64,000 nt of DNA, taken from Lasiosphaeria ovina (Eukaryota; Ascomycota; Sordariomycetes; Sordariales; Lasiosphaeriaceae). The position numbers were made by a program, and so were the translations under genes. Under the pieces are notes generated by a model, which was not told where the DNA came from, ran no database searches, and saw only the letters and a list, made by a program, of their open reading frames with translations. Location: contig JAULSN010000003.1 in the NCBI GenBank assembly GCA_033439765.1, positions 2,604,001-2,668,000 of the forward strand. Direction: 5' to 3'. Positions 24,620 to 35,471 of this stretch are shown here, piece by piece. Positions within the stretch are counted from its first letter, which is position 1. Every line of letters begins with the position of its first letter.

Positions 24620-25303
24620 AATATGTTGCATTGTGGAAGGAAGAAAGCAGGGCGAAAAACTCTGCTCATGACAGTTAAATGCCCGCTTTCTAGTATGTAG
24701 GCGCTAGGTCGTTGCTGGTGTAGATCAACACCCGTAACCGGGCCACTCCAAAGTGGGCCCAGTATGCAACATATACTTCTGGAACGTTAAACCAAGGACG
24801 GAAATCAGCTTTAGCAATAGATATTAGCCCTGCTAATATACGTGAGAAAATATGATTATAGAATAAACATAAGTTTATTGAGTTTTCTATCACGCGGTTC
24901 GGGGATGACGCTATACCGGGGCGACTGGGGGTAGCGGTAGGCGGCGGGCGCACTGCGCGCGCCGCGCAGCCGGGGCACCCCAACTAACTTTCATGTGGCC
25001 CAATGGCTGTCACCGAGGCGGTTAGAAGAGACCCGTGAATTGGATCGAAGAGTAACGGGAGGAAGATTGGAAGAAGGAGCGCGCACGCTTCGCGGGCGCG
25101 CCCTCTACTGTATATTAGAGCCCGCGCGAGCGGATTGAGCTTAGTAGAGGAATCGCATACCCTTCTGGGTAGAGGTTACCGCCTCCACGGAGCAAGATTC
25201 ATGATAATAATTGAGTTTTCTTTCTGTTAAAGTATGGCCAGTTACTGAGGGTTGTAGGGCCCTAGGGTGTAGGGCACTACGGTGGTCGTGCTGGTGTGGT
25301 TGG

Positions 25304-25590
25304 TGTTGTGGGCACTATACCCAGTTTGTTATCTAAGCCCCACAGTATCTTCTCGAATCCCCTATAAGCCTTGGGGTACGTAAGACAAGCCCACTAGAAG
25401 ACTGTCGAATACAGGGCCTCTTACGTAGCCTATAGACCTCTAGAACCTTCTAGAGGGCCTACCTTTGGTCTATATAAGGCCTGTCCTTTCCTTAGATAGA
25501 TTTCCTTTCTTGAAGCAAGCAACGCACTCGCCACTCTTTGTACTATATACCTTCTATAATACAACTCCTCTCCGTCTTCTTCAGCACCCA
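25304..25590 (+). mobile_element. Possible solo-LTR-like retroelement relic
   Basis: A 287-bp block begins TGTTGTGGGC and ends CAGCACCCA, that is TG...CA ends. It has a TATA box (TATATAAGG at 25471-25479), a pyrimidine-rich stretch after it, and just outside the 3' end a TAGTTGGTCCCGAAGACC string that could be a primer-binding region. No second LTR or polymerase frame is seen. Tentative. Confidence 0.3.
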
Positions 25591-25800
25591 TAGTTGGTCC
25601 CGAAGACCCTAACTATAGGGCAGAGTCACCTATAGCCTACGAGGTAGACTGCTGAGCGGAGTCCTCACAGTCTAAGTGGCAGGCCTGTAGCAGAGTTCTA
25701 CAGACCTGTAGCAGTCAGCTTGCTTCCCTCAGTGCCTTACACAAGCCACTATTGTACTAGACCGTAGGGCGTAGTTCCCTACCACCTACCCTGCACTAGC

Positions 25801-25860
25801 AGACCTGCCTTACACCTAGCAGACCTGCCTTACACCTAGCAGACTTGCCTTACACCTGGC
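25801..25860 (+). repeat. 20-bp tandem repeat, three units
   Basis: The unit AGACCTGCCTTACACCTAGC occurs at 25801-25820 and 25821-25840 exactly and at 25841-25860 with two changes. Diverged partial units lie on both sides. Confidence 0.85.
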
Positions 25861-26373
25861 CAACCTGCCACTTGATCGACCTACCCTGCACTTGGCTCCC
25901 GACTTCGCTACTGCTTCCGCTCCGCCAGCTACAGTACCGAGCCCACTGTAGCACCGTGTATAGGTGCCTTCCTACAGGCCTATCAGGCACGCAGTTCAAT
26001 ACTTTCATTTATAGTACATGTTTAATTTAGCTGTGTAATTTACCAAGATAAATCCTTTTTATAACGTTAGTTTGAATTTTTTGCTTTTCTATATATATAT
26101 TTATATAAATACATATTATGTTCTTAGTTTACTTTAATGCCTTTCACCCTTCGGTGCTCCAAGGTCTTTTCTCGACGGTCAAACTTTGCAGCCGTGGCCC
26201 ATGCCCACCGCGCCCCCCTCGACAATCACCATATCGTTTGAAAGTATATTGTTCTTCCCCCTGACAGGCCATCTGTTAGGCCGGCCTGGGCCACCATCCA
26301 GAAGTACCCAGTTTGTTATCGGCCCCGCCGGAGCCTGTTCTAAGATTCACCATTCATCAACAACAACGCCACC

Positions 26374-27369
26374 TCAGAAGAATCCCCTCTCCGACCCGGG
26401 CGTCCGCTCATAGTACCATACGGCCTTAGCCGCCTTAGCGCAGCTACTCGTGCTTCCACCGTTGATATCAGCCCCAACCGGCTTGCCGCTGCCAGCCTGG
26501 ACCTGGCCATAGATATGGTAGTAGTACCAGATCTCCGTCAGCACCGTGCGCCCGTTGTCCAGCGACCCCTTGCCGGCGGCGGTGTCGTTGTACTTGGGGC
26601 CCGAGCAGCCGAGGTAGGGCGTGGCGCCGTGCCTGACCGCGAGCGTCGACTGGATGTCGGCGAGCGTGTAGCCGGTCGAGTTGCTCGGCTTGATGGCCCT
26701 GGCTGCGAGCCAGTCATACGTTGGCAGGCGCGCGAAGTACTCGGCGGCGACGGAGAAAAAGGTCAGCAGGTCCGTATGCGTGTCGAGGGCCTTGGCTGAG
26801 AAGCACGAGGGCGCGAAGGTGCTGTAGCACGTGGCGTGCTTGGAGAACTCGTGCGCCCAGAACTCGGTGTTGGGCTGGCCCTGCGCGATCCAGAACTTGT
26901 TCATCCACGCGAGCAGGGCGCGGCCGGGGAGGCCGAGGGCCGCCAGGAACGTGTCGACGGTCGGCCCGTGGTAGGCAGGCACGGGGGTTCCGGCGGGGGT
27001 GCCAGTTGTCGTGTTGGGCGACGGGTTGGGGTCGTACTGCCGGTTGAGGTCGCAGTATTGCGTCCACGAGCCGTTGCAGAAGTCGGGCCACAGCCCGTGC
27101 AGCGTGAACGAGTTCTTGGGCAGCTGTTGTCCGAGGCTTTCACGTCCCGTGTATGTGTCCCAGAACTGAGTCGATATCACGAGTCCGCCGAGCGTTTCGA
27201 CGCAGCACGAGTCAACCAGACCCGGTTGCGCCGCCGCGGAGCAAGACAGCTCCGGTTTGGAGAAGAGGCACTTGCTAGAACCGAAGACGTCCCCGATGCT
27301 GCTGGCTAGAACCGCTGGGATCGACAAGGAGCTGGCCACCGCCAGGCGGAGCAGATTGAGCCGGGCCAT
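26374..27369 (-). CDS. Secreted ribonuclease T2
   Basis: 331 residues in one exon. The ATG at 27367-27369 is chosen because it starts a clean signal peptide (MARLNLLRLAVASSLSIPAV). Both active-site segments of RNase T2 are present: CAS I FTLHGLWPDFC and CAS II EFWAHEFSKHATC, with the catalytic histidines and the Glu and Lys in place. Conserved cysteines (SSKCLF, CCVE, YCDLN, CYS, CFS) fit the usual disulfides. The enzyme cleaves RNA to 2',3'-cyclic phosphates in the secretory pathway or outside the cell. Length fits the fungal family. In-frame codons upstream of this ATG are unlikely to be translated. The CDS ends at 26374, and a 16-bp direct-repeat copy lies 54 bp beyond it. Confidence 0.92.
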   Translation of the reverse strand: MARLNLLRLAVASSLSIPAVLASSIGDVFGSSKCLFSKPELSCSAAAQPGLVDSCCVETLGGLVISTQFWDTYTGRESLGQQLPKNSFTLHGLWPDFCNGSWTQYCDLNRQYDPNPSPNTTTGTPAGTPVPAYHGPTVDTFLAALGLPGRALLAWMNKFWIAQGQPNTEFWAHEFSKHATCYSTFAPSCFSAKALDTHTDLLTFFSVAAEYFARLPTYDWLAARAIKPSNSTGYTLADIQSTLAVRHGATPYLGCSGPKYNDTAAGKGSLDNGRTVLTEIWYYYHIYGQVQAGSGKPVGADINGGSTSSCAKAAKAVWYYERTPGSERGFF

Positions 27370-27948
27370 TCTGTGCTGATTGAGGAGCAGAGGGCAGATA
27401 TCGAGGTGGCAAGTCTCATTTCGGTGAGGAGGACTGCATGCCTGATATAGTCGAAGACAGTGTGACACTAGCAATTGGCATGCACGTCATTGGCGGTTAT
27501 CCAACCATGGCTTCCTCCCGATTCACGTTCCGCGGTTCTGGCTCGCGGTTGCCTTCCCCGCACCCGCTGACACCGTCCTCTTTTGCTCCCACGTGGGGTT
27601 CTGTTATCGACAATTCGTCCAACTACGCAGGCGCATTTCGGGCGGTCGCTGCCCGATTAGGAAGTTGCAGAACACTCGGCGGCGAAACCTGCAAGAGCTA
27701 GTGAAGCCAGACTGCAAACTGATCCGATAGCTGGGGCTCTCCGCTTCCGAAAAAGGCAGGATGGGCCCGCGTGGGAAATCCACTGGCTGCTTTTTAGTCG
27801 AAGGACTTCACTCGCCGGCTCGATTGAAGTACGGTCGCTCCCGACATGGCGTTCGCCCGCGACCGATCAACCTGAGAAAAACACTATACTGGGGGATGGA
27901 GTTCATTAGCATGTTTTTGAACAACACCTTGCAACGAAATGTGAAGTT

Positions 27949-28018
27949 GGCTGTATGGTATAGCGGAATGCGTGACCTTGTGTCTCGGAGATTTGGGGTT
28001 CGATTCCCCGTACGGGCA
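27949..28018 (+). tRNA. tRNA-like sequence, probably degenerate
   Basis: The 5' GGCTGTA can pair with 3' TACGGGC (one mismatch, one G-T). A four-pair D stem (GTAT/ATGC) and a perfect T arm (GGGGTTCGATTCCCC) follow in correct order and spacing over 70 nt. The anticodon stem pairs poorly, so no anticodon can be assigned with confidence. Most likely a tRNA pseudogene or tRNA-derived repeat. Confidence 0.4.
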
Positions 28019-28053
28019 ACCTTCATATTAAAAACATAATATAAGCAAAACTA

Positions 28054-28184
28054 TGCTATATGGCGTAATTAGCGCATCTGACTATCCTAGTCGTATTGAC
28101 GAGAAGCACCCCTAGGGGCCTTCATTAAGGGGATTGACTTGGCGTAATGGCCATGGAAGGTCTAGGTTCAATCCTAGTGTAGCA
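28054..28184 (+). tRNA. Second tRNA-like sequence with internal insert
   Basis: TGCTATA at the 5' end pairs with TGTAGCA at the 3' end (seven pairs, one wobble). A D-arm-like GCGTAATTAGCGC follows, and a T arm CTAGG/CCTAG encloses a six-nt loop (TTCAAT), one base short. The total length of 131 nt implies an intron or insertion of about 55 nt. Degenerate or non-standard; low confidence. Confidence 0.3.
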
Positions 28185-29291
28185 TTCACTATCTTGAGAA
28201 TACTTCATTGTATCAAGTTATGTTTACAGAGGGCACTGGGGGAAAGAGGGCGCTGGGGATTACAAATATTGACGGATTACTTATAAACTTAATTTTTTCC
28301 CCTACCTATTACTTTTATACCAGAACTTAACGTATCTAACCCGTATTAATTAGTACTGAATAAGTTCTAGTCTCTGGAAAGAGAGTAGATCTTCGCAGTT
28401 GCATCGGCTCGTGTCCATCTAGACCCCGCAGTCCCATTCGCTGAACGTTGTCGTCCCATCTGCAATCGCGGGTGCATTGCCCGCGTCGCTCTTGGCAGTT
28501 TCGCGCTCTCTGTTGCACAGTTGCAGTGCTGAGCGGCCCGCTCCTGCGCCAAGATTCACGCGGCTTCTTAAAGCTCCAGTCGTCGATCCCAATTTGGGAA
28601 TTGGGGTCCACGGATAAAGCTGAACGATGGCTGTCAGCTCCGCGGTTATCGCGCTGGGCCGGTGTTAAGAAATCCAGGTCATCTTTTTCCTCGCTTGTCT
28701 TTCTCCAATCACTGTCCACTAGGAACTTTTGGCTAGAATCGCGAGCACTGTCTTGAGCCACTGTCCGACGCTCTCTCCCGGTATTAAATCGGCAATGCAG
28801 CCCACCAAAGCAAACAACTGCAAAGTCCCGGCTTCAATGTCTACCTATTGTTGGCAATCGGAACATTAGTAAGGGCCATTGGTGTCAACCGGCCCCATGT
28901 CAATATGGACCTCGAACGAAACGGACGCAGTGGCAATGGCGAATCCACGCACTCGACCCGTTGTAGGGCAAACATATTTTTCCACTTCAGATATAGAGCC
29001 CATCGGCCCGCGGGGAGATATTAAGGGCGGGCTAGGCGTGGCATGTCATTCGTCGAGACGACGAACTAACAACCCGCGGCTAAATCTGGCGCCCGAGCCA
29101 ATATGCAGAGAACCATTTGTATTAACCTGGAAGTTTATCAGGATTCCATAGATGACATGGAAGAGGGGTCTGATATGGGGCCGGGGAGGAGGGTTCATAA
29201 GTATTTGAGAGCTAAGGCACCCAATACCCAGGTTGATGTGCTACAGAACGCAACCCACTCAACATCCGTTGTCAGCGTTGCACTGCTCAAG

Positions 29292-30652
29292 ATGCCTCAG
29301 TTGAAGCACCTCGCCCTCGGCCTTGCCGGCCTCCTGAGCCAGGTGGGCCGAGTGTCCAGCCAGGACCCAGGCCCGTTCGATCCGGCCACGGCCAACATCC
29401 CCCCCATGCTGCGCTTCCAGTGCTCGCAGCTCGTGGTCGAACGTCTCGATCCGTTGGTCAACCCAGGGCAGGCGCCGTCTCCTCACTTGCACCAGATCGT
29501 CGGCGGCGATTCCTTCAACGCGAGCATGACTCACGACCTCGTGGCCGAGTCGGGCTGCACGTCGTGCACCTTCTCCGAGGACTTCTCCAACTACTGGACG
29601 GCCGTGCTGTACTTCCGCGCGCGCAACGGCACGTACAAGCGCGTGCCGCAGAAGCCGAGCGAGGGGCTCAAGGGCATCGGCGGCATCACCGTCTACTACA
29701 TCCCGCCGCTCGGCGAGAACAAGACGACGGCCTTCAAGCCCGGCTTCCGCATGCTGGTCGGCGACGCCGCCCTGCGCGGGCCCGCCGACCCGACGAGAGT
29801 CGACCCCAAGGTCTGCCACCGCTGCATGCCTCTCACGGGCGACAACAACAACCTCAACTGCGCGCCCCCCGACAGCATCACGCTGCCCCACAAGTTCTGC
29901 GCCGGCGGCATCCGGAGCGTCATCACCTTCCCCACGTGCTGGGACGGCGTCAATCTCGACAGCGCCGACCACAAGAGCCATGTTTCGTATCCGGCCGTGC
30001 CGACCGCTCCGGGCGAATATGATTATGACGGGGGCGTGTGTCCCGACACCCACCCAGTCAGGATCCCGCAGGTCATGTACGAGGTTGTCTGGGATGTAAG
30101 TATATGCCGCATGTTGACGTTACCCCCGAGATGGAGTTCGCGCTGTGGATTTGGCTGACATGAACAGACCACGCCGTTCAACGACCCAGACCTGTGGCCC
30201 TTGGACAAGACGGAACAGCCCTTTGTCTGGAGCACCGGTGATGAGTAGGCGGTCCCTTCTCAGCCTTTCACTCACATGTATGGCAGCGACGCTAACTGTT
30301 GTTTAGACACGGGTACTCCCAGCACGGCGATTACGTGTAAGTTTTTGGAAAGATCCATTTTGAGCAGTTCGTCTTGTCCGGGAGAGTGCTGACATGCTAG
30401 CTGGAAATAGCTTCGGTTGGAAGGGCGACGCCCTCCAGCGAGCCATGGACAACCGCTGCCTTGGCGACGTCTGCAAGAGCCTGGACACACAGGCCCCCGA
30501 GAAGGCGGCCGAGTGCGTCAAGAGAAAGACCGTCACTGAAGACGTCGACAGCTGTAAGCCGATTCATTTACCATATCATACGACATAGTGACCTTCGAAG
30601 CTGACAATGTTTTCCTGTAGGGTTGACGGAGCTTCCCGGAATGACCATGTGA
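29292..30652 (+). CDS. Secreted DUF1996 protein
   Basis: Five exons: 29292-30095, 30168-30244, 30307-30336, 30411-30553, 30621-30652. All phases agree, giving 361 residues. A signal peptide (residues 1-23, ending VGRVSS) is followed by the DUF1996 hallmark LRFQCSQLVVERLDPLVNPG and HLHQIVGG. Conserved Cys pairs (CTSCTF, CHRCM), CWDG and HKSHVSYP come next, and the small exons restore GDEHGYSQHGDYVFGWKGD. The protein is presumably extracellular or cell-wall bound. DUF1996 is found across ascomycetes, sometimes fused to carbohydrate-binding or WSC domains, which are absent here. Length fits a stand-alone member. The third exon is only 30 nt. The ATG at 29292 is chosen over upstream codons because it starts the signal peptide. 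Confidence 0.9.
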
Positions 30653-30943
30653 AAGTAATATTTGGTTGCACGGATAACCGACACGTTGACGTTGGGCGAA
30701 TTAGACCTGTGTCGAGAGATTTAACAGAGGGATAAACAAGCCGCTGTTGGGGGCTTAATTGTTTGACTAGCGATGGAACGACCTAAGCCATATAGATTCA
30801 TCAAGTCTTTGCTCAGAAGACAGAAACTCACCTTGTGGTATTTACCTAGCTTATCGTGTTGCATTGTGAAACAGACAGTCGACCACACTGAACGATAACA
30901 TGCCGTTGGCGTACTGGACAAAGAAGTCTGCAAATCCTACCCA

Positions 30944-32712
30944 TCACCACCGCCGCTTAACACGCACTTCCAAATCGCGGTCCGGCTGGAAGATGACGAA
31001 GCCGGGCTCGTGCCTGGCCTCGCGGTCCGACGGCTTGCCATCGCTCGTAACCCACCCTTTGACCTCGACATCAAACTGCGCCACGAACAGCGCCAGCGTA
31101 CCAATGATCTCCTGCTTGGCAAAGTGCCGGCCGGGGCACATGGTCACGCCGCCGCCATAAGGGAACCAATATCCACTGCGGCTGCCGAGGCCGAACTCTT
31201 CCCGCTTCACCATCTTGCCCGTCGTCTCGTCCACCGCCTCGACAGTCTTGACATGCCGCTCCGGCCAAAACTCGGCCGCCGGGTGTCCCTCAGCCTCCCA
31301 CACGGCGTTCATGTGCGCGATGGTCATGGGCGCCTGGACCATGGCGCCGCGCGGCACACGCACACCACCGATGGCAACCCCGTCGGCCACCACGTCGCGC
31401 GTGATGATGAAGCCGCACCGCAGCCGCAAGCTCCTCGGCATACACCGCCTGCATCCACGGCGAAGTTACAAGCTTCGCCACGTCAAACGTGCGCTCGCCA
31501 TCATCCACCACCACCACCACCAGCGCAGCCTCGGCCTCGGCACGCAGCCGCGCCAACAGCGCGCCCCCGTCAGCGTGCGTCAGGGAATCCATGACCGCCC
31601 ACGCCGACGCCGGCACCGAGTTCGAGTTCTGGTTCAGCACCTGGACGCCGACCAGCCCGGCGATCGAGTCCACCTCCATGCCGACACCCAGCCCCCACCT
31701 GACCAGCGCGCGGATCAGCGGCGCGCCGAACACGGGCTCCCACGGCGCGTCCGAGGCGACTGCCGCGTCGGCACCCGGCTCGCTCAGCGCCCGGCGCATG
31801 CACGCGCGGTTCATGTCTATGAAGCGCTCGCGCGCGCGGTGCGGCGCCGGGGCGGCCCAGCGCGGCGGGCCGAACGCGATGGGCACGATGGCGAGCTCGA
31901 AGGCGGCCATGGCGTCGAAGTAGGCCGGGTTCTGATCAAACAGCTGGTCCCCGCACAGCGCGCGCGCGCGGCGCGCTGTCGGTCTGGTGCCGGAAGAGGA
32001 ACGCGTCGACGCGCAGCGCGTGCCATGCGCCTGGCGGGAACCGCGCGGCGATGGCGCGCGTCAAGTTGGCGAAGAAGCGCGCGGCCAGGTCGTCGGTCGG
32101 CTTGGTGCGCAGCAGGTGCGCGGCGAAGATGTTGTGCCACGCCAGCCAGAAGCGGTCGGCCGCGGCCAGGTGCTCGGTGCCGGGCAGCGGGACTTTCGCG
32201 CGCCCGCTGCCGTCGGCGGCGAAGCGCGCCAGGTCGCGCGGCGTCGCCCCGAACATGACGTCGACCAGCAGGTCGTGGTATTTCTTCACCGAGAGCCCCG
32301 TGTTGGCCCGGAACAGCGTGTTGGTCTTCTCCTCGCCGACGATTAGTAGGCTCTGGCGCCCGGCGAGGCGGAAGCTTAGGATCTCGGTGTTGAGGGCGTG
32401 CATTGTCTTTCTGCGATATCGTTTGGGGGTAGTTTTGGGACGGGTTGCAACTTCTGGCTCTTACAGTTCAGCGAAGAGGCAGGCTTACACGACGCGAGCC
32501 CAGAAAACACCTGGATTAGTCGCGAACTGGATCGTGTTCGAGACAAAGGGGATCGTCTCGGGGAGCCGTGGAATATCATCGTTCGTCTTAGACTTAGAGG
32601 CGACGAAATAAAACACTACGAGGAGCAACCCCACGATGCTGCCTGTGACGGCAGATGCGGTATTGTGCTGCTATAGCTCAGCAAGAGGTGAGAGGGTGGT
32701 CCGGAACGGCAT
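30944..32712 (-). pseudogene. Cytochrome P450 (CYP7/8-like), broken by one nonsense codon and two frameshifts
   Basis: The exon 1 relic runs 32712-32489 (ATG, then an in-frame TAG at 32673-32671 before a membrane anchor VGLLLVVFYFVA). A 78-nt intron starts GTAAGC and exon 2 runs from 32410 to 30944. The heme loop WFPYGGGVTMCPGRHF is intact, and regions before it resemble fungal sterol-like P450s. The frame changes in a CG-dinucleotide run near 31955-31980 and again near 31430-31437, where LRLRCGF continues in another frame. With a stop codon and two frameshifts it cannot make a full P450 as sequenced. Runs of CG are also places where assemblies err, so sequencing error remains possible for the frameshifts. 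The stop differs by one base from CAG. Confidence 0.8.
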
Positions 32713-33158
32713 TTCAAGCTAGAGTCTGAGGGCGAGCATCCAGGGAAGGGAAGTGGAGGAAAGAGGAAGTCGATGTCTTGAGAAGCGGATGGGGTCCATA
32801 TTTAGGGCTTCAGATGAGGGGGCATTTCCTCAGGGTGTCAGTTCTAACTACAAAATCATGACATCCATACTGCATTAGCACATTAAATCAGTAGGCGCTC
32901 GTTGTCAACACGCCTGGCACCACTCTGAACACTGCTGACTGCAGGAGCCGCTAGCCGCTTCGCGTTAGCCATGGTCGTACAACTTCAACTAATTATCTCG
33001 GCTTCTGATCTATAGGTAGTTGAGGCGGGGATGGTGACACTGCACGCCCCCAATCTTTGCAGCCTTTGTCCTTGGCGCGGGGGATAAGGTATTTCCTGGC
33101 AACTGGGACAATAGTTTCCCAGGCAGCTAATTAACGTTACACTCATTAATTCAGGGTA
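32713..33158. other. Intergenic region
   Basis: 446 bp between the P450 relic's 5' end and the 3' end of the fructosamine-kinase-like gene. TATTTAGGG near 32800 may be the P450 TATA element. Nothing else is seen. Confidence 0.4.
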
Positions 33159-34781
33159 TCAGAGGTTTGTGCGGCAGAGCAGGCTGAAGGCTTGCCGGAA
33201 TTCCAGCTCATTGTTGCCGCTACTAGGAGAACGCGACTCATATATCGAGCTCTCCTCTTCTTCCTCCTCGTCCTCTTGCATGTCATCCTCGTTTCCGTAT
33301 CTCTCCACCAAGTCCCGTATGTCATTCATCATCCTGCACGATGGTGCGGTTAGCTTCATCCACCAGAGTCAGAAGTAAGGTTGAAACTCACTGTTTATGC
33401 AGAGACTCATCCTCAACAAACAGCGCGGCCACGTGTGTGTTGAATTTCCTGTCGATGGCTGTCAGCAACGGCGACCCTGTACACGCTCAGCAAGTTTCTC
33501 TCACAGCTTGTAAAGATCTAGCCGCCCGTCGTAGTCCTCGATGGGCTCCGACTTAGCAACTATTTGGTGGTAGGCGTCGAGGTATCTCTTGTCGAACCGG
33601 TTGCACGCCGGCCGCCACTGGCCAAACTCATCTACCAAACGTGTCAGTCTCACCACCAACATCAACGACAGCAGCAGCGACCACCATCACACAACCGCAG
33701 CCACTCACACTCATTATGCGCATAAAACGAACACGCGTCAAAAACCAAACTCTCTCCAGTGTGCGCATCGACCCCGGTATTCGCATGCCACAAATCACCA
33801 TGCACCAGCGTAGGCCTAACTGAGCGGCCGTCCGACTCAAGCGGCCGCAGCAGGCGGGGGATGACACGGTCGAACAGCAGCGCAGCCAAAGCATCCATCT
33901 CTGAGCCCCACGGAGGCCTGCCAGCAGCAGCGCGACGCGCAGCCTCGAGGTCGAGAGCCTGCCGCAGGCTGCGCGCGAAGAAGACCTCCCAGCTGTCCTC
34001 CCAGGGCGCGACGTGCTGCGGCAGCACGCCGGCGCCCGTCTTCACATGGAACCCGAAGCGGCCCGCGGGCGGCGACTCGCTGCCCTCGTGCAGCGCCGCC
34101 AGCCGCGCCGCGAACCGCTCCGGCGACGGCATGGCGTTTTCGGGGGCGCTGGGGCTGGGCCCCACCGCCGACGTCGGCACCGCGGGCGCCATGTCGCGGA
34201 ACGCGCTGAGGATGAAATGCGCGCCCGCGTCGCTGCGGTATGTGCCCCAGGCGACAGGCGCCGGCGCGAAGCCCGGTACGACGGCGCGGATCGCGCGCAT
34301 CGACTCGTATTCGCCGCAGACCACGGCCTCGCCGTCGATGGCGGTGGCGGTGGCAGGGGCGGCGGTGGTATTGTTCTTGTTGCTGGTGCTGTTGCGCGAG
34401 TTGTGCACCGTCTTGAGAAAGTATCGGCGCCGTGTGCCGTCAGCGAGCTCGGCGTCCAGCCGCTGTGTCTTTCCCCACTGGCTGACGCCGTGGTCGGCAG
34501 CGGCGAGGACGCGGCATCCTTTGGGGAGCGCTGTTGGTTGGGGCGGGCGGGACTTGTCAGCGCGACGACGCCACGAAACTTGGGGTTTCTCTTTGGGGGA
34601 AGTTGGGATGGAGGTTTTTCGTGCTGGGTCAGGTTGGAAGGGGCGGGATGCAGAGAGTGATCCGAAAAAGGAGGGATTGACGACTGCTAGCGCGCTTACC
34701 TGCAATCACTGCTGCGTCGAGTTTGACGTCGGAGGCGCTGCCAAGACCGGCAGCAACTTTGGCACTGTCGCGAGCAGCCAT
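33159..34781 (-). CDS. Fructosamine/ketosamine-3-kinase-like protein
   Basis: Five exons: 34781-34700, 34530-33709, 33631-33505, 33448-33392, 33333-33159. Phases agree, giving 420 residues. The N-terminal SASDVKLDAAVIA runs into GCRVLAAADHGVSQWGKT and YFLKTV (the nucleotide-binding lysine), then EYESM (helix C glutamate). The catalytic loop is LVHGDLWHANTG and the metal-binding segment VFDACSFYAHNEYEFGQW, the Fructosamin_kin pattern in which the Asp of VFDA replaces DFG. The family phosphorylates ketoamines formed by protein glycation (deglycation). About 60 residues of Asn/Thr/Ala-rich and Ser/Pro-rich inserts are unusual, and the C-terminus has an acidic run (EDEEEEEE). Likely cytosolic. 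Confidence 0.87.
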
Positions 34782-35471
34782 TATGCATGGATGGATGCAC
34801 GTCAGAATTTGGCTTTTCCAGAAGAGCCGCTTCGGCGCAAAAGGGGGGAGGCAGCTTTTTGCCGTTTTGAGTTAATCACGCAGGATTCCAGGCCGCTGGG
34901 CCGTTGGGCTCGTTGGCGGGTGTTGTTGGCTGACGTGAGGGAGGCACAAGGCCCGACCCTGGGCCTGTTGGCCTGAACAAGAATGAAGGCGCGGAAATCC
35001 GGCAACCGAAAGCGAGAAATCCGCTGCTGATTCTGCAATTACTTAAGACCGGGCCGCATCTGGGACCTGAAAACAATTGTCCCGTCTGGAATGGCTTGTT
35101 TTTTCCAGTGTAAGTAAAGCCCAGAGCTCGGAAGCCAACAATGATCTCGTCAGTGCGGGGTAGACCCTAACCCTAGAGCCGCGGGGTTCTCAGACCCCAA
35201 TTGTTTGCAATCTTTGTTCAATCTCTTTCTTGCTCCTGTTTTTTTGACCATGTTGCGATGTTTCACTGCAACGTAGAGCCTTGTTCATATTCCCACACTC
35301 GTACAAAGGCACTGGATTAGAAGGAATTTTTATTGAACTGATGCCGTAGTAATTCATTGGAAACCACCAAGTTCCACGCATTGCTTTTTTCGTCGCGGCC
35401 ATGCGTCCCCGTCAAGCCCCCAAGCCAGAAAATGTGCCTTGACTCCAAGCCTTGTCCAATCAGACGCTTCT
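34782..35471. other. Intergenic region
   Basis: Promoter side of the kinase gene and 3' side of the SnoaL-like gene. Two telomere-like units (CCCTAACCCTA, 35165-35175) are present but too short to be a telomeric relic. A 70-codon minus frame (35190-35402) has no features. Confidence 0.4.

Larger units (their letters stand above)
24620..26373. other. Repeat-rich spacer between NLR and RNase T2
   Basis: No intact gene. The composition changes abruptly. A very GC-rich patch (24890-24985) and another (25080-25130) resemble pieces of degraded retroelement LTR and leader; the shared string TTGAGTTTTCT occurs in both neighbourhoods. Then come an LTR-like block, 20-bp tandem repeats and an AT-rich run (26030-26130). 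Confidence 0.5.
27370..29291. other. Divergent spacer with tRNA-like sequences
   Basis: About 1.9 kb between RNase T2 (-) and the DUF1996 gene (+). It holds two tRNA-like sequences (27949-28018, 28054-28184) and an AT-rich stretch. A 141-codon minus-strand frame (28336-28761) lacks recognisable features. A TATA-like CATAAGTATTTG lies near 29196, upstream of the DUF1996 start. Confidence 0.45.

Noticed and set aside
24690..24983. 97-codon minus-strand frame as a gene
   Set aside because: Spans a sharp composition boundary between AT-rich and GC-rich repeat-like DNA; likely a chance frame in retroelement debris.
26836..27309. 157-codon plus-strand frame opposite RNase T2
   Set aside because: Shadow of the RNase T2 coding strand, which holds both catalytic segments and a signal peptide.
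29259..30053. 264-codon minus-strand open frame opposite the DUF1996 gene
   Set aside because: GC-rich shadow of the real plus-strand exon; no family features, Arg/Ala/Gly-heavy.
31010..32258. Long plus-strand frames across the P450 region
   Set aside because: Arg/Ala-rich shadows of the minus-strand P450 coding sequence, which carries the heme motif.
33759..34976. 405-codon plus-strand frame opposite the fructosamine-kinase-like gene
   Set aside because: The minus strand has kinase motifs and matching splice sites; this frame is its shadow.
35165..35175. CCCTAACCCTA as an internal telomere remnant
   Set aside because: Fewer than two full units; expected by chance in 64 kb with this composition.
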